Positions 41,001 to 53,311 of a DNA stretch of 64,000 bases are shown one piece after another (the first letter of the stretch is position 1; every line of letters begins with the position of its first letter). The DNA comes from Crotophaga sulcirostris (lineage: Eukaryota > Chordata > Aves > Cuculiformes > Crotophagidae), in the NCBI GenBank assembly GCA_013397455.1, contig VYZB01000119.1:459701-523700 (forward strand), given 5' to 3'. Made by a program: the position numbers and the translations under genes. The notes under the pieces are model-generated. The model did no database searches and was not told the origin of the DNA. It saw only the letters and a list, made by a program, of their open reading frames with translations.

Positions 41001-42803
41001 ATTGAACTAGCAAAAATGAAGTACTGAGGGACAGCAGCGACAGAAGTTGTGTGCTGTGGTAAACCTGTATATGTGAAATCTCTCTCTGAAAAGATTTCAA
41101 CACTTCACATGACCTCTGTTAATATTTATTTTAAAATGATGCTTTGTGTCAGCTGTCTCAGCTCCACACTGCCGTGGGCTATTCTCAAGTCTGGACTGTT
41201 TTCCAGTCAGCATGAAGTGGACTCTGCTGCCTAACACGAACTGTTGACTTGTCCTAATAGTTTTTGTTGGCAACAAACATGGCAATGAGCCAAGGGCAAT
41301 GGCAATGTGGCCATGATTTCTGCCGCTCCTTGGGTGTGTTTTCCAAATACTGAAGCCAGTGACCTAGATGAACTGAGATCTCAATGAGTCCTTTCAAGGA
41401 TACTACAGAAAAAGACGTCTTTTTAGTGTTTTGTTCATATAATCTGGTAGACAGCAGGATATCAGAGTTTGAAGAGAAGGTGCAGGTGTGATCAGTTGGC
41501 TGGGATGTTGCCAGTAACACATAGGGGCATAAATGTTAATACCTGAAATGTGTTAAACATAGCTGTTAAACTTATCAGTATTCTACTGGTACTCCAGTAA
41601 TACTTTCCTTCCAGCAGCTGCAGATATTCCTGAAGGTAGCGGAGTTAGGAGAATAACTTCTTTTTCTAGTGTGCTGTTCTCTGACTACGAAGTTGAACTC
41701 CTCCTGCCATGACAATTTGTCCAGTCATCAAAAGGCTGAATATTAACAGATGTCCTTTTCAATTTTATAGCTGGTCCTGTAGTTACAGTTCCCCAGACAC
41801 CTCAGGGTCCCTTTCTTTACGCACTCCTCTACTCTGGCTGACCAACTGAAAATGCACCAGACTCCTAAAATGAGCAGTAACTGCTGTTAGGAAGTCACTG
41901 GTTGCCCAGGTCACTGGAGGCTGCTCCACAGTGGAATTGACAGGTGGTGTCCCACGCAATGTGCCATTTTCAATCCAGCAAGGCTTAAATTATTTTATAT
42001 ATGCACAGACTTTCAACTCTCTCTGGTTTAGAGCCTAAATGGACAACCTGCAGCATAATCTTTGCAGAGATGGCTGACAGCAGCTTATTAATCATGGTCC
42101 CCATTCAGGCTCAGACAGTGTAGGAGTGATTGACCTTCCATATTGCATTGGACAGCTGTAATATTAAAGGAACAGAAAAACACACCAAATAAGATAAGCA
42201 CATAAAGACAGACTGCACCATGGCTTCTGAAAGAATCCTCCTTAGTGTGAACCTTGCAGAAATTCTGGTGAAAATATGCCTATGCACATGCAAAAGACCA
42301 AAAAAGACCTTTTCCTGTGCAACTGCTGTCAGTGCAATGAATAAACCACTGAAAACTTAATGTGCCTGCCCCAGTTCGTTGGCCCGTGATGGACAGAGCT
42401 TATGCATAGTGTCACTGCATGATGTTATAGAAAATATTGTGTCCTATATAGTATTTAAAGGAATGAAGTTCCCTGCAGGCCAGCGAATGTTAGATGGCTG
42501 CCTGATGACTACAGTTGTGCTGGCTAATGAACAAGAAGAGCAAAATCCTTCTCTCCTACACAACTTAGATGAATGCAGGAACCTGACCCACAGGTATAGC
42601 TGAATTAAGGGTAATGCTTCCAGTTCAGAATTTCCTTAAGAATATGCGGGTTAATCATGCTAGTTACTCTCCATTGCTATTGCTAGTAGATAGAAGTCTT
42701 ATTTTCTAGGGTTTCAGATTCCACATTGAGGGTAGAGTGAAGCCTGTGAGAAGAGTTACATCTGAAAAGGAGTTCTAAGTTGCAAGTTGTCAATCTAGAC
42801 CTA
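38037..42803. other. Non-coding DNA, 3' part of the MTNR1C intron
   Basis: This is the sequence directly upstream of the MTNR1C exon 2 acceptor, so its right part is certainly intronic. No coding exon, RNA gene or clear repeat is recognised. A frame at 42379-42603 is the longest near the exon, but it has no family match. Confidence 0.6.
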
Positions 42804-42836
42804 TGCTAACCTCTCGTGTTCTCTTCTTTTTTGTAG
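42804..42836 (+). promoter_or_regulatory. Splice branch point and 3' acceptor of MTNR1C exon 2
   Basis: A near-ideal branch-point heptamer TGCTAAC (42804-42810) lies about 27 nt before the acceptor. A pyrimidine-rich tract (42811-42833) and TAG follow, with AG at 42835-42836. The next bases, GC AAC ATC, continue the receptor in phase 1. The last base of exon 1 is therefore expected to be a G completing a glycine codon, as in other melatonin receptor genes. Confidence 0.93.
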
Positions 42837-43705
42837 GCAACATCTTTGTCGTCAGTTTGTCTGTCGCAGACCTTGTAGTTGCGGTTTATCCGTACCCTCT
42901 GATCTTAAGTGCCATTTTCCATAATGGATGGACCATGGGAAATGTTCATTGCCAGATCAGCGGGTTCCTGATGGGCTTAAGTGTCATAGGGTCCATTTTC
43001 AACATCACAGCAATCGCAATCAACCGCTACTGCTACATCTGCCACAGCCTTCGGTACGACAAGCTCTTCAACCTGAAGAACACCTGCTGCTATCTCTGTC
43101 TGACCTGGATACTCACAGTGGTGGCAATTGTGCCAAACTTCTTCGTTGGCTCCTTGCAGTATGACCCCCGGATTTACTCCTGCACCTTCGCCCAAACGGT
43201 GAGTACATCTTACACCATCACAGTGGTGGTGGTTCACTTCATTGTCCCACTGTCCATCGTGACATTTTGCTACCTACGGATCTGGATTTTGGTGATTCAA
43301 GTGAAACACCGGGTGAGACAAGACTGCAAACAGAAGCTCAGAGCAGCTGACATCCGGAATTTCTTGACTATGTTTGTGGTTTTTGTCCTGTTCGCTGTGT
43401 GCTGGGGACCGTTAAACTTTATTGGCCTTGCTGTTTCCATTAATCCTTCAAAAGTTCAGCCACACATTCCAGAATGGCTTTTTGTCCTGAGCTATTTTAT
43501 GGCATATTTTAACAGCTGCCTCAATGCTGTGATCTATGGGCTTCTTAACCAGAATTTCCGGAAGGAGTACAAAAGGATACTGCTGACGCTCCGGACTCCT
43601 AGGCTGCTGTTCATCGATGTGTCCAAGGGTGGAACAGAAGGGATGAAAAGCAAGCCATCTCCAGCTGTAACAAACAACAACAACCAAGCTGAAATACACT
43701 TATGA
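42837..43705 (+). CDS. MTNR1C: Melatonin receptor type 1C (Mel1c), coding exon 2
   Basis: This exon encodes TM2 to the C-terminus of a class A GPCR that binds melatonin and signals mainly through Gi at the plasma membrane. It gives 289 residues, counting the Gly split across the splice junction as 1. Visible landmarks are TM2 (3-24), Cys39 and Cys116 (expected disulfide between TM3 and ECL2), the NRY motif 63-65 (melatonin-receptor form of DRY), TM4 (~82-103), TM5 (~124-147) with His134, CWGP 189-192 and NFIG 194-197 in TM6, and NAVIY 230-234 in TM7. A short tail of about 55 residues ends in EIHL. The ICL2 residues KNTCCY, the SINPSK loop and the tail [19 protein letters not shown] identify Mel1c rather than Mel1a or Mel1b. 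The family's full length is about 345 residues, so exon 1 should supply about 57. The Met at 42803 lies in the intron and is not the start. The frame is intact. Mel1c is the non-mammalian counterpart of GPR50. Confidence 0.97.
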
Positions 43706-45193
43706 GTCAGAACAGTCCTATTTATTCTGGATTACAGTTGTATATGTAATGTATAAGAGCTTTTCGATGTGTGCATTTCACAGTTGACATTGCTGTGGTG
43801 CCCCTCATGCAAGGAAGGAGTCTGTTACCTTTCATGCTGAGCTTGTCGCTGTGATGTTGAGGCATTTGAGTAAGGATTTTCAGAATGGAAATGGCTGATC
43901 TTTTTTTTTTTTTTTTTCCTATGCCATCTTTCACTCTGTGCCTAATTAATTGATTTGGTTGCTTTTGCCACAAGCACGCCAATACCCTTGAAAGGGAAGC
44001 ATTCAGAGTGCATGGAGAAATGCAGTTATGCTTGAAATGCAACCTTCAAGAGCCAGCAAAATCGCCATGTATTACAAACAAACCCTTCTCCCCTCCCTCT
44101 GAATGATATCTTTTGGGCACTAACATAACCAAAACTATAGCAAAGAGTAAACTGCATGACTTTTTACCTTTTCAGTTAGGTAACAGTATTAGCCAGCAAG
44201 TATACAAATGGGCATGATGACTTCCACTGTGTGTGAATTCATTTTCCTCTTTCTTTTTTCTTAAAGGTTAGAAGCTAACCTGGGCTATATGTGAGGTAGG
44301 CAAAAGCCAGACACCTAGTGGGTGTCTGAAGCAGTCATTTTAATTGAATATCTAGAGATATTAAGTACCCTTGCACTTTCCTTCCCAGGCCATGAGTAAG
44401 AGTATAACATATGACATAATCTAGTTGCAGGAAGATACTTGGAATCTGATTCTAACTTAGGTGGTACCCTATCACGGCCAGCATTCATTCCAAACATCTT
44501 TCAGAAGTCCCTGCTACATGAACTTCATAAAAAAAGATGGACATAGCAGAGTCACATCTGTTTAATGCAGATGCCAGCTTTTAAGTTCTAGTAATATTCA
44601 CACTTGCAGACAAAGGGAGAAGGGAAAGGAAGTTTTTTTTCCAAACATCTCTCCTTTTGCTCATCACATAACATGGATTTGTTGGGAGGAAATGGGAATT
44701 TTTTTCCCATTTTATTCGTGTACAAAGCTGTAATTAATTTATGGATCTGGAAGAGGAAAGCAACTTAAGCATATTCATGCATCAGTTCTCAGTTAAAACC
44801 TGAACTCCATTATCTTTGACATTGGAAACAATGTCCTGAAGTGCCAGGAAGACCAATATCACATTAGAAACACGCACATGGGCAAAGATAAGGCTATTTC
44901 TTTAATTGGGAGGGGAGGGGTGTGTGTTGTAATGGCAGCTGTCTTTAAATAGGTCTTCTTTTTTTCCTTAGCTTCATTGTGAATTCATCTCTTTATGGTT
45001 TTAAACGGATGGATCCTGCTTTGAAGCAGTCCCATAAAAACAACAGGTAAAACTCCCCAGGTGCAACACTACCTTCAAGCTAGCAAACCTGGCTTGATGC
45101 TGGTCTAGGGAGAGGCACAGCAGGAGCTGTGCAATGGAGAGGAGCAGGTCTGAGCCCTGTGGGTCTAATGAGGACAGCAGTCAGCCCTGCTCC

Positions 45194-45219
45194 TGATCAA
45201 AGACCGCAGTCTTTGATCA
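45194..45219. repeat. Perfect 11-bp inverted repeat (hairpin) with paired TCF/LEF-like motifs
   Basis: TGATCAAAGAC (45194-45204) is separated by the 4-nt loop CGCA from its exact reverse complement GTCTTTGATCA (45209-45219). Each arm contains CTTTGATC, which matches the TCF/LEF consensus. The location is the putative MTNR1C 3' UTR. It could act as an RNA hairpin, as a DNA element, or be chance. Confidence 0.9.
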
Positions 45220-47289
45220 TAGTCAAAGCAGGACTAGTTCCCAGGGCTGAACTCTGAAACACTGAGAACTAGACTTTGCAATAGCATGTAGGTCCCTAGA
45301 GATGAAGGAATGTAGGATTTACAAAAATCCTGAGCGGGCTAAGTGCCTATTCCTTAGTGAAGTTAACCATTTGTGCATTGCTTGCTGAAAGCAACTTGTT
45401 GCTGAATGTCCCTTCTGCTGATTTTTGGAGGGAAGAGGAGTTGAGAGAAATTAAGCCCCTTTATGAAGTGGGCCAGGAAGCACTGCGTGGTGCATCGCTT
45501 CAGTGAGGGCTGCAGCGTGTGTGCTGCCGTGTCGGGAAGGTTGCTGCAGTGCAAGGGGGGGGTCTCTGCATTTATAGGGCAGCCTGGCACTTCATGACAT
45601 TTTGAACTTGAACAACTCTGCCACTTCAGATGATTATTGTTTTGAAATGCATCGCAGCCAGGCTCCCATAATAGGAATCAAACTGAATTCTGTTTTGGTC
45701 TCTTAATCTGCCTGAGCATGGCCAAATAAAGGTATCTTGACCCTTGGAAATAATGTGTCCGTTTGCCTTCCAGCAAGACCTGTCTGGATGAGTTCACACC
45801 ATTCCATGCAAACAAAATCATTTTGAGTCAAACTTGGATAAGAAATGCACTGAGGAATCCATAACTGCAGGAGTGTTTGTCCATTGCACCAAGGAGATGT
45901 CCCGTGCTCTGTGACTGGTCTTTAAAGCCATTTGCAATTAGCCATAACAGCGTTAGTTAAAATCACATTAGCAAATAATGTTAAGCATCTAGTGCCAAGA
46001 CAAATATACTCCTTTAAGACAATCATGAAGAATCTTGTACAGATTAGCCAAATGTCTCAAACACCCCACAAGTGGGGTTTCATCTATGGATCCTTGTCTT
46101 TTTAACTGAATGTTCAGTGAAGGCAATGTGGTATTCTTTTTTCTTTAAGCTTATATTTGCACTATTTCTTATTCAAGCTCCAAAGTAACAGCCAACGAGC
46201 ATTTGAACCAAACCAAGTAAGCCAAAGAGGTCCTGAACAGGTAAGCTGTGGGAGTCTCTGGTAACACCTGGTAGGAAGGGGAGCAGCAGGAGCACGATAG
46301 GTCATCTTCCCAGGACTCACAGGGAGTCACTGCTGAACCAAACTATGCAAAGTGAGCAAAGTGACAGGGGAGATCTGCTCGTCTTCTGTAGTAGGGTCTG
46401 AGCCCGACTCCTGCCCAGGTCTTTGCAGGGGACAGGCTAAGTGCCTGCTGCACCCGGGGTGGTTCCTGAGCAGCTCTCTGCATGTGCAGCCCTCACCACC
46501 AGCCTGCAGGGTGGGGATGGGTCTGCCATGGGTGCTCTCCATCTAACAGCACAGAGAGCTTACCCTAGCACCACCTGGTCAGGTGTGCTTTGGGTGTCCC
46601 AGTATGACTGAGGGCTTCCCCGGAGTGAGCCTGGAGCAGGGGTTATTCAGCTGCCACAGTTGAAGTCCTAAGCTCAGTCCTGCTGACGCTGAGGTTTGCA
46701 ATATGAAACATTAAAAGCAGGGAACATGGCTTCAAACAGAAAACACTGTGCCATTTGCTAGCACTTTGATAGAAAGACAGCGCTTAGGATAGGATAGTTT
46801 TTTTATACTGACTTATTTTAAGACTACCCAAGCAGTTCCTTATTTTTATGTTAAGAAATGGTTAACAGGGTACAGAGTTTATTTTGTTTACAGAAAAAGG
46901 GAAATGTGTCTTAAACTTGGAACCTTGAGCAGTGTCAGAGTTTCCCCATGGGAATCTAGCTTTAATCCAAATTTGAGCTTTCAAGGAGGTGTCACAGCTT
47001 AAACCACGCTCTGCCAATTCCACTGTTGCATACCTGGCCTTAAGTCTCAGAAATAACACTGAAATCTCCTATAAACTGGTTTTAAATCACTTGCTCTGGA
47101 TTTGACCTGGTGGTGTTGAATACCTATTCTAGCCCCAAACTCTAAAATTGTGATAGTGGACATAAACTTACGGAGAGGCAATATTGCTGTGAAGGAAGAT
47201 GAATCTTTTGTAACAAAGAAATACTTTTGGATGTTGCTAATGAATGTTGTTTAATCTATTTAAGAAGAATGTAACCAATATATTTATAA

Positions 47290-47472
47290 ATAAATGTATA
47301 TTGCATATGCTGTTTACATTTTATCATTTGATTAAGAATCCTTTAGTATACTTCCCTGTTGCTATTTTTGTTCATAAAGTAGATAATTCTCTTTACCTGT
47401 TAAAAATGTAATAAATCTGCCATTGGACTGCTTATTGATTTTTTTTTCCATTTGCAGTTATTTTTTAATAAA
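47290..47472 (+). terminator. Cluster of polyadenylation signals
   Basis: Three AATAAA hexamers (47289-47294, 47410-47415, 47467-47472) fall within about 180 bp of AT-rich sequence with downstream T/GT-rich elements. This is the most likely distal 3' end of the MTNR1C transcript. Confidence 0.5.
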
Positions 47473-47495
47473 TATTTGGAACAACAGCTTGGGTT

Positions 47496-50400
47496 TTGTT
47501 GACTCCCAGAAAGCAGATTAAATTGATAAATATAATTGAGTTCAGGCATACCTCAGCTGCCCAGCTCTGCCCTGGAAGACAATGATGCAGTGCCTCTGGG
47601 ACATCTTGCATTCGTGTGTTTTTCTTCCACCTGCCTGTGAGCCCCCATGCACCACAGTCTTCCTCTTCAGGGAAGAAATTTTCTCCATACTGCCATTGGT
47701 CTCATCACTGTGTGATCCCCCAAGGCCTGTTGCCTTTCTTATGTCTATTTCTATCCTTGGAGTATTATGAAAGCAAAGACTTTGCCACATCCAGTTCCTT
47801 CCCCTACATTGCAGCTGGGAAGGAAAGCACAGCTAAGCTGTGAATGGAAGGGTATGGGAGCCAGGGTGGCCACAAGTTAGGGCACGAGGTGGCATTTGGG
47901 CTGTAGGGGAGGGCTGGGTGGAGAGAGAGTCCCCCTGGGCTGGAGGCACAGTGAGTGCTGCCACACACTTGGTTTCCATTGAGGAACTTTGTAAGGATGA
48001 GGACTGCCATATCCAAGATATATATTTTTTCCCACCTCTGTTTTGGAATAGATTTTGCTGTACTCATTAAGTTCTTCAAATAATAGGTTCTGCCCATGGG
48101 TTGCAGCAATTATATTTCCATGCTGGCATGATTGGAGCTGTACTTTTGGGGGAGTCAGTGCCACTTCTGAAGCAGGGGTGATGGAGAGTGGTCCAGTTGT
48201 AACTGCAGCTTGAGCTCTCTATTTGATTTCTTACACAGACCAAGTGCCTTGTCCTGCTTCCTAACCAGGTGCAATGTGCAATCACAGTGCTAAGGGATTG
48301 AAGGCTGAGGTTATCCATTAAAACAAAAATATTGCTGAACAACCATGGAGTAGATGTGTTGAATGAACAAGCACTGTTCATTCACTGACATCCCAGAGCA
48401 GTACCGCTGCTTTTTTGCTTGTCTTTTCCAGCAGACACTGGACTTCATTTGCTGCTTCCACAGTAAAGACTGTAATGATTGGTGATGTGACATGCTGAAA
48501 GCAGTGTTTGTGATAGCTGAAGATCCCAAAATATCTATCCAAGTACAGCTGCAAGAAAACCCTTGCATAGACTCGTACCTGCTATTTCTGCCACACCGAG
48601 CTGAATGAATTGAACTGTTAGAAGTGAGGCAGTGTTGTTTATTTACTTACTTGCCACAAAGTATAGAAGCTGGGAGATAAGGTACAGCTATAAAAGACAA
48701 GAGGCACGATAATTCAACACCAGGATAAAATCTCACTCATGGTGACTGTTTAGAAATCAATATTAGTCCTAATATATTTACTTCCAAGCTTATAATTTAT
48801 AATGTGAAGCCAGTCAGTAAAGAGCTGCTGCATATGTCTTTAGAATTTTATTGGAAAAATGTAAATTACTGGGCCTAATGCAATATTTCTTACCATAAAA
48901 GCTGTGAGATAAGAAATGCAGAATGGTTTCTTGCAAGAACTCTGTGATGGGATATGCAAATTTTTTTCATTGGTGATAAGAACCATAAAATTTGTATTAC
49001 TCATGAACTACATTTGTGAATGGAAGCTCCACAATATTATTAACTGAATTTTCATTTTGTAGTGCTTGTTTGTAATATCCATTATTCATATGCTGTAAGT
49101 AATGCACTGTACAGCAGAGATAGAATTTACAGTATGAGGTCAGTTTCCAGAGCAAAGAAGGTGGGTCTGAACCATTAACTGAAATATGTTTCTATGTTTT
49201 CTCCCAAGCATGGTCTCCTGATAAGGTTTTTAACTCAAATAATAGTTTCTAAGAGGCCAGGGAAACCTTAATGTCTTTTAGATGAGTGGCAACTGCTGTG
49301 CAGTCATGGCCTGCTTAGATTATCTTTTTAAACAGGCTGAGCCATCAAACTGTTGCATAAATCTGTCCAGTTGAAGCATATAATTTATTTTGTATGTAGA
49401 ATATTTTATAGGTAACACATCTAATGAACTGTGATGCCTTTCCTTCTGCATTGTGCTCCTCCTCTGAGCAAAACTTCTGAATTTCTCTGGAATTAGGATG
49501 CAAAATTGTTTCCTCCTCTGTAAGCAGGCTGCTTTGCCTCAAGGTAGGTTTTCTTTGGAAACCTCAAGGTAGATTTCCTTTCAAGTGGTTTTGATAAGTG
49601 TGTAGGATAGAGGCATTAATGTGGCATCAAAATGCAACCATCTCCTGGGTGAAAAACACAGCTGGTGTTGAGCCAGGTGTTTGGCTGTGGGAGCCCCTGC
49701 AGCACGGGCACAGAAAAAGGCAATAACAGTAGGTAAATCTAAAGAAACCTAGAGAAAACCAGAGCATACCTCAGGAAATATTAACTGCACAAATGTATTG
49801 GTGGTTAATATAAAAATTTAGTTAGACTTTGCTTCTTGGTTTTGTTATTTTTTTTTAATGGAAAATCAACATTTCCCTTTCTAATGCTTTTGAAATATGA
49901 ACCACTGTCAGTCAGCTTGAACACTCATTTTTTTATGGGTATTTGTCTTGCCATCATTGCAGCACCCTGGCTCCCCACAATGTCAGTCTGGTACAGCTGA
50001 GGACAAGTAATTTCTTCCAAGCTTCTCCGGCAAGAGGAAATGGGTTGAAAGAAGTGTTTCAGGAGGCCAGGGCACACGCAGCACCCTGTCAGCCTGGCCA
50101 TGGGCTTTCACATAGGCAGGTGAGGTGGCGGCCATCACAGAAGGCCCTCGGCACTTGGTAGGATCACCTGAGTAGCTGTTGCTTTGAGAGGAGGGGAGCC
50201 CTGACAGTAATTCACAGCCAGATCTTGAAGCAAATGTTTTCCCTCTCCCCTGCTCAGCTGTGATTTAGTTATAAATAAACCAAACTGGTTACCATCAAAT
50301 GCCCCCAAAGGATTGTTGTGGTTTGGTTCAGCAGTGGTTTTGGAGGGCCCTGAGCTGCAGGGGTGATGGCTTGGGCACAGCTGGGCAGGGGTGGGGCTAA

Positions 50401-53311
50401 TGAACAGCAGAGCTGCCCCTTGAAGGCTGGTGCTACACCCAGCCCCATGGACATAAATTGCCCTTGCAAGTAGGTCTTCCTTTGCTGGCAGAGTATGGCT
50501 GGAAGAGCAAGGTGCTGTGGCCACTGCGTCTGCCCCAACTGCTGAAGGGTCTCCAGTCAGAGATGGTGTGAAACTGGGCCCGCGTTCAGTTGCAGTGGGG
50601 ACTGCTGAGGTAAGAGGGGTCCATCCTGCCCCAAGAGCCAGGGTGCTGAGAGAGGTAGGGCTTGCTTGCTTGGAACAGTGGTCTTTTTACTCGCAAGCCA
50701 AAAAGTGATTCCTGTTTTGGGAAGCAGACATCACCTGTGGAAAAACAGAGCTACTCTGTTCTGGTAACTTGTGGCCTTCTCCCTGCCCTGCTGGTGGTGA
50801 TGCAAAAGTTAAGGCTACAACAAGGGGCTTTTTCACTGACAAAACCTGTCCCTGTGGCTGTCTGGTGTTGGCAGTGCCCACCACACAGCCCACCTCCACC
50901 CCACCAGTGCCTGGCCCAGCTGCAGACCTGCTGTGTTTGTGGTTGTGCTAATGACAGTGAGCCCCAGCGCAGCCTGGGGTGTGTGAGAAGCAATAAATAT
51001 TTAGGCAATGAGCCAAATTAAACCCAACTTGGGTCAGTCATAACCAAGCTGGTCATGAAAGTGGTAGCAGGGCCAGAAGAAGTCCTTATTTGCGAATCTT
51101 GAGGGCAATTTCTTCCACGTGAGATTGTCTCCTGCTGTGTCTTAGATCAGAAATTGACCTCTCTCTTCATTCTCCATTGCCACTTCTTTGTCTTGTCCAC
51201 AAGTCTGAGGATTCATCCATAGAAGCCCTGGTCAGCAGGCTCTTACCTGCAGGCCTGCACAGAGGAATAGACAGATGAAGGAAAGAGAGCTGCATTTTGG
51301 CCTGAAGCCCTTTAGATTTCAGAATAGGTCTTATTTATGCTGCAGTGTTCATTGTGTAGAAACATACATATATACACACAGCCTGGGTTTTCCTAAAGGA
51401 ATCAATACCAATCATAACTTACAAAGTATTGACTATATAAAAGTTCTGATTTTTCTCCTGGGTACTTCAGAGCAGATGGAAAATGCAGCAGGTTCTGATA
51501 ATGGTTTTTGCCCTTGGGAAAACTTGTCACAGTCACCTGTTTATCTTGTTTATTTTGACGTTTTACTACCTGAAACTGCTCTGTAACATAAAAGCACATG
51601 CAGGGTGGTTAGAGGTGAAGTCTTACTGATTCACTTATACTTGAACAACTGTAAATCAATAAGCTACAAGCAACAAAGAAAAATGTCGCTTTTGTGTGTG
51701 TGGAGGAAGGCTGGTACTTTTATTTTTACTGAGGAAATATCAGGCAGGGGTTTGCACTTTGTCTGTTAGTGACTGGAGAGTGTGAAATGAGCTTGGCTTT
51801 AGGTGCTTTTTCAATAGGTGATGGAAACCTCAGTTTATTTTTGGCATGTTCTTAGGACTGTGCAGAAAAAGAATGAGGGTTGGTAGTACAGACACCGAAG
51901 GGTTCCTGTGCTCAGCATGCTTAAAAAGTGAAGTTTGTAGAAGATGAAAAGCAAGGCAGGTCCTGCTGACTGGCCTGCATGAGTCCAGCTCTGCAGCAGG
52001 AATAGGCACTGCTCGGAGCCTTTGTGCATCTGGCACTGTGAGAGCTCAAAATGGGGATGCTTCTCCCCTGCTGATCTCATCTGTAGATTGGAAAGATTTG
52101 GGCAGGCTTTATTCCAAGAAGGAAATAAGAGTCTGTTTGTAACAGTGGGTCTTTGGCCTGACAGCCTGTGTTGTTTAAGGTGCCAGACCTTTCCCCCACT
52201 CTGTTCTCTGATGAGAATTTTGGAAGGCCAAGAGTAGTTCTTATTGCTCCCTCTTTAAGAGGCAGCATCTTGGAAGTGCTTGTTGCTGACTGCTTGCCTT
52301 GGAGCATGTTCATGGGTATTGTTGTTTGAGGAATTACCATTTACATACAAGTGACCTTTGAATGGGCACTGAGCTGGGTTGGAAGAGCCTAGTGATAATA
52401 GCTGGGATGGCAATTGCACCCTCCTTCAGTCTTCATGCTGTGTGGAGTATGGTCATCAGGCTTTGAGCTAAAGGAGGAATTGCACCTCTCTGAAACTGCA
52501 CTGTTTTCTGGGGCTACAGTGTAGAGTACTTATTATGGAGTGAGGTGGACATGAGATGGCCTTCCTGTAGCAATTTTTATAGGTCTTTCCAGTTCAAAAT
52601 GTTTGTCTCTTGATTTGGTCATAACTCAGCTTTCTTCACTGCACAATTGCATCTGAAATTCACCTTTCTTTGAACCACAGAAGTAAAATGAATCACAAAC
52701 AACTGTCTGAATTCAGAGCTTTCAGCTGAGAGGGGTATGGCTAACTGTTCAACAGATATTAATATTAGCCATTAAACCTCTTAGCTGCTAATTGAATGGA
52801 CTATTTCTATGTTATGTGTAAATTCATCCATATTTTTACTTTGCAGCCAAATAGAATTACATTAAGGCATTTCAGTAACTGTAAAAGGATAGCAGCAGGA
52901 AGCATTTTGGGGCATTTTGGGTTTAGTGAATTATATCATGATCTTGCACTGATTACTAAATACTTTAATGATGTGTCTAGTAGAATTTATTTTTGTTTTG
53001 GAAGGGACATTAGGATGATAAATAGCTCAGCAAAGAAGAGTAAATTGCAGCTGAGCTCAGACGCGGTGCTTGAATCTTTAAGTCCGTAGTTGCTGTAGTT
53101 ATATTACAAGGATATGTAAAAGGAGCTAGATAACTTTGTATACAAGCCTATTTGTCAAACTTATTGCATATCAAACACTGATTTAAACTACAGTTCCTTT
53201 ATATGATCAATGGGAAAAGGCTCCCTTTTCCCAGCCCTTGTTCTTGGTAGCCTTTTTAGTTGGTAGCTGACATTGACTTTGGTTTTTTGTGTTTTGCATC
53301 AGCTTGAAGAA
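47496..53311. other. Intergenic DNA, no gene recognised
   Basis: No coding exon, RNA gene or clear transposon is seen. Another AATAAA lies at 50992-50997, without a supporting gene. The open frames around 50135-51021 overlap on both strands in a locally GC-richer patch and look like chance. Confidence 0.5.

Larger units (their letters stand above)
43706..47495 (+). other. Putative MTNR1C 3' UTR with alternative poly(A) signals
   Basis: After the TGA at 43703-43705 there is no further coding sequence. AATAAA hexamers occur at 45725-45730, 47289-47294, 47410-47415 and 47467-47472. The last two are followed within about 30 nt by T- or GT-rich sequence (47430-47448 and about 47487-47500), as expected of true poly(A) sites. 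The extent of the UTR is inferred. An earlier site could be used, and some of this may be intergenic. Confidence 0.5.

Noticed and set aside
42803..42836. Methionine start for the receptor at 42803
   Set aside because: The ORF begins inside the intron's branch point and polypyrimidine tract. The true peptide enters at the acceptor 42836/42837 from exon 1.
42928..43699. Other open frames overlapping the receptor exon (42928-43164 +, 42977-43237 -, 43448-43699 -)
   Set aside because: They are shadows of the conserved MTNR1C frame with no family resemblance of their own.
42837..43705. Assignment as MTNR1A or MTNR1B
   Set aside because: ICL2, ICL3, ECL3 and the C-terminal tail match Mel1c features and differ from the Mel1a and Mel1b patterns I know.
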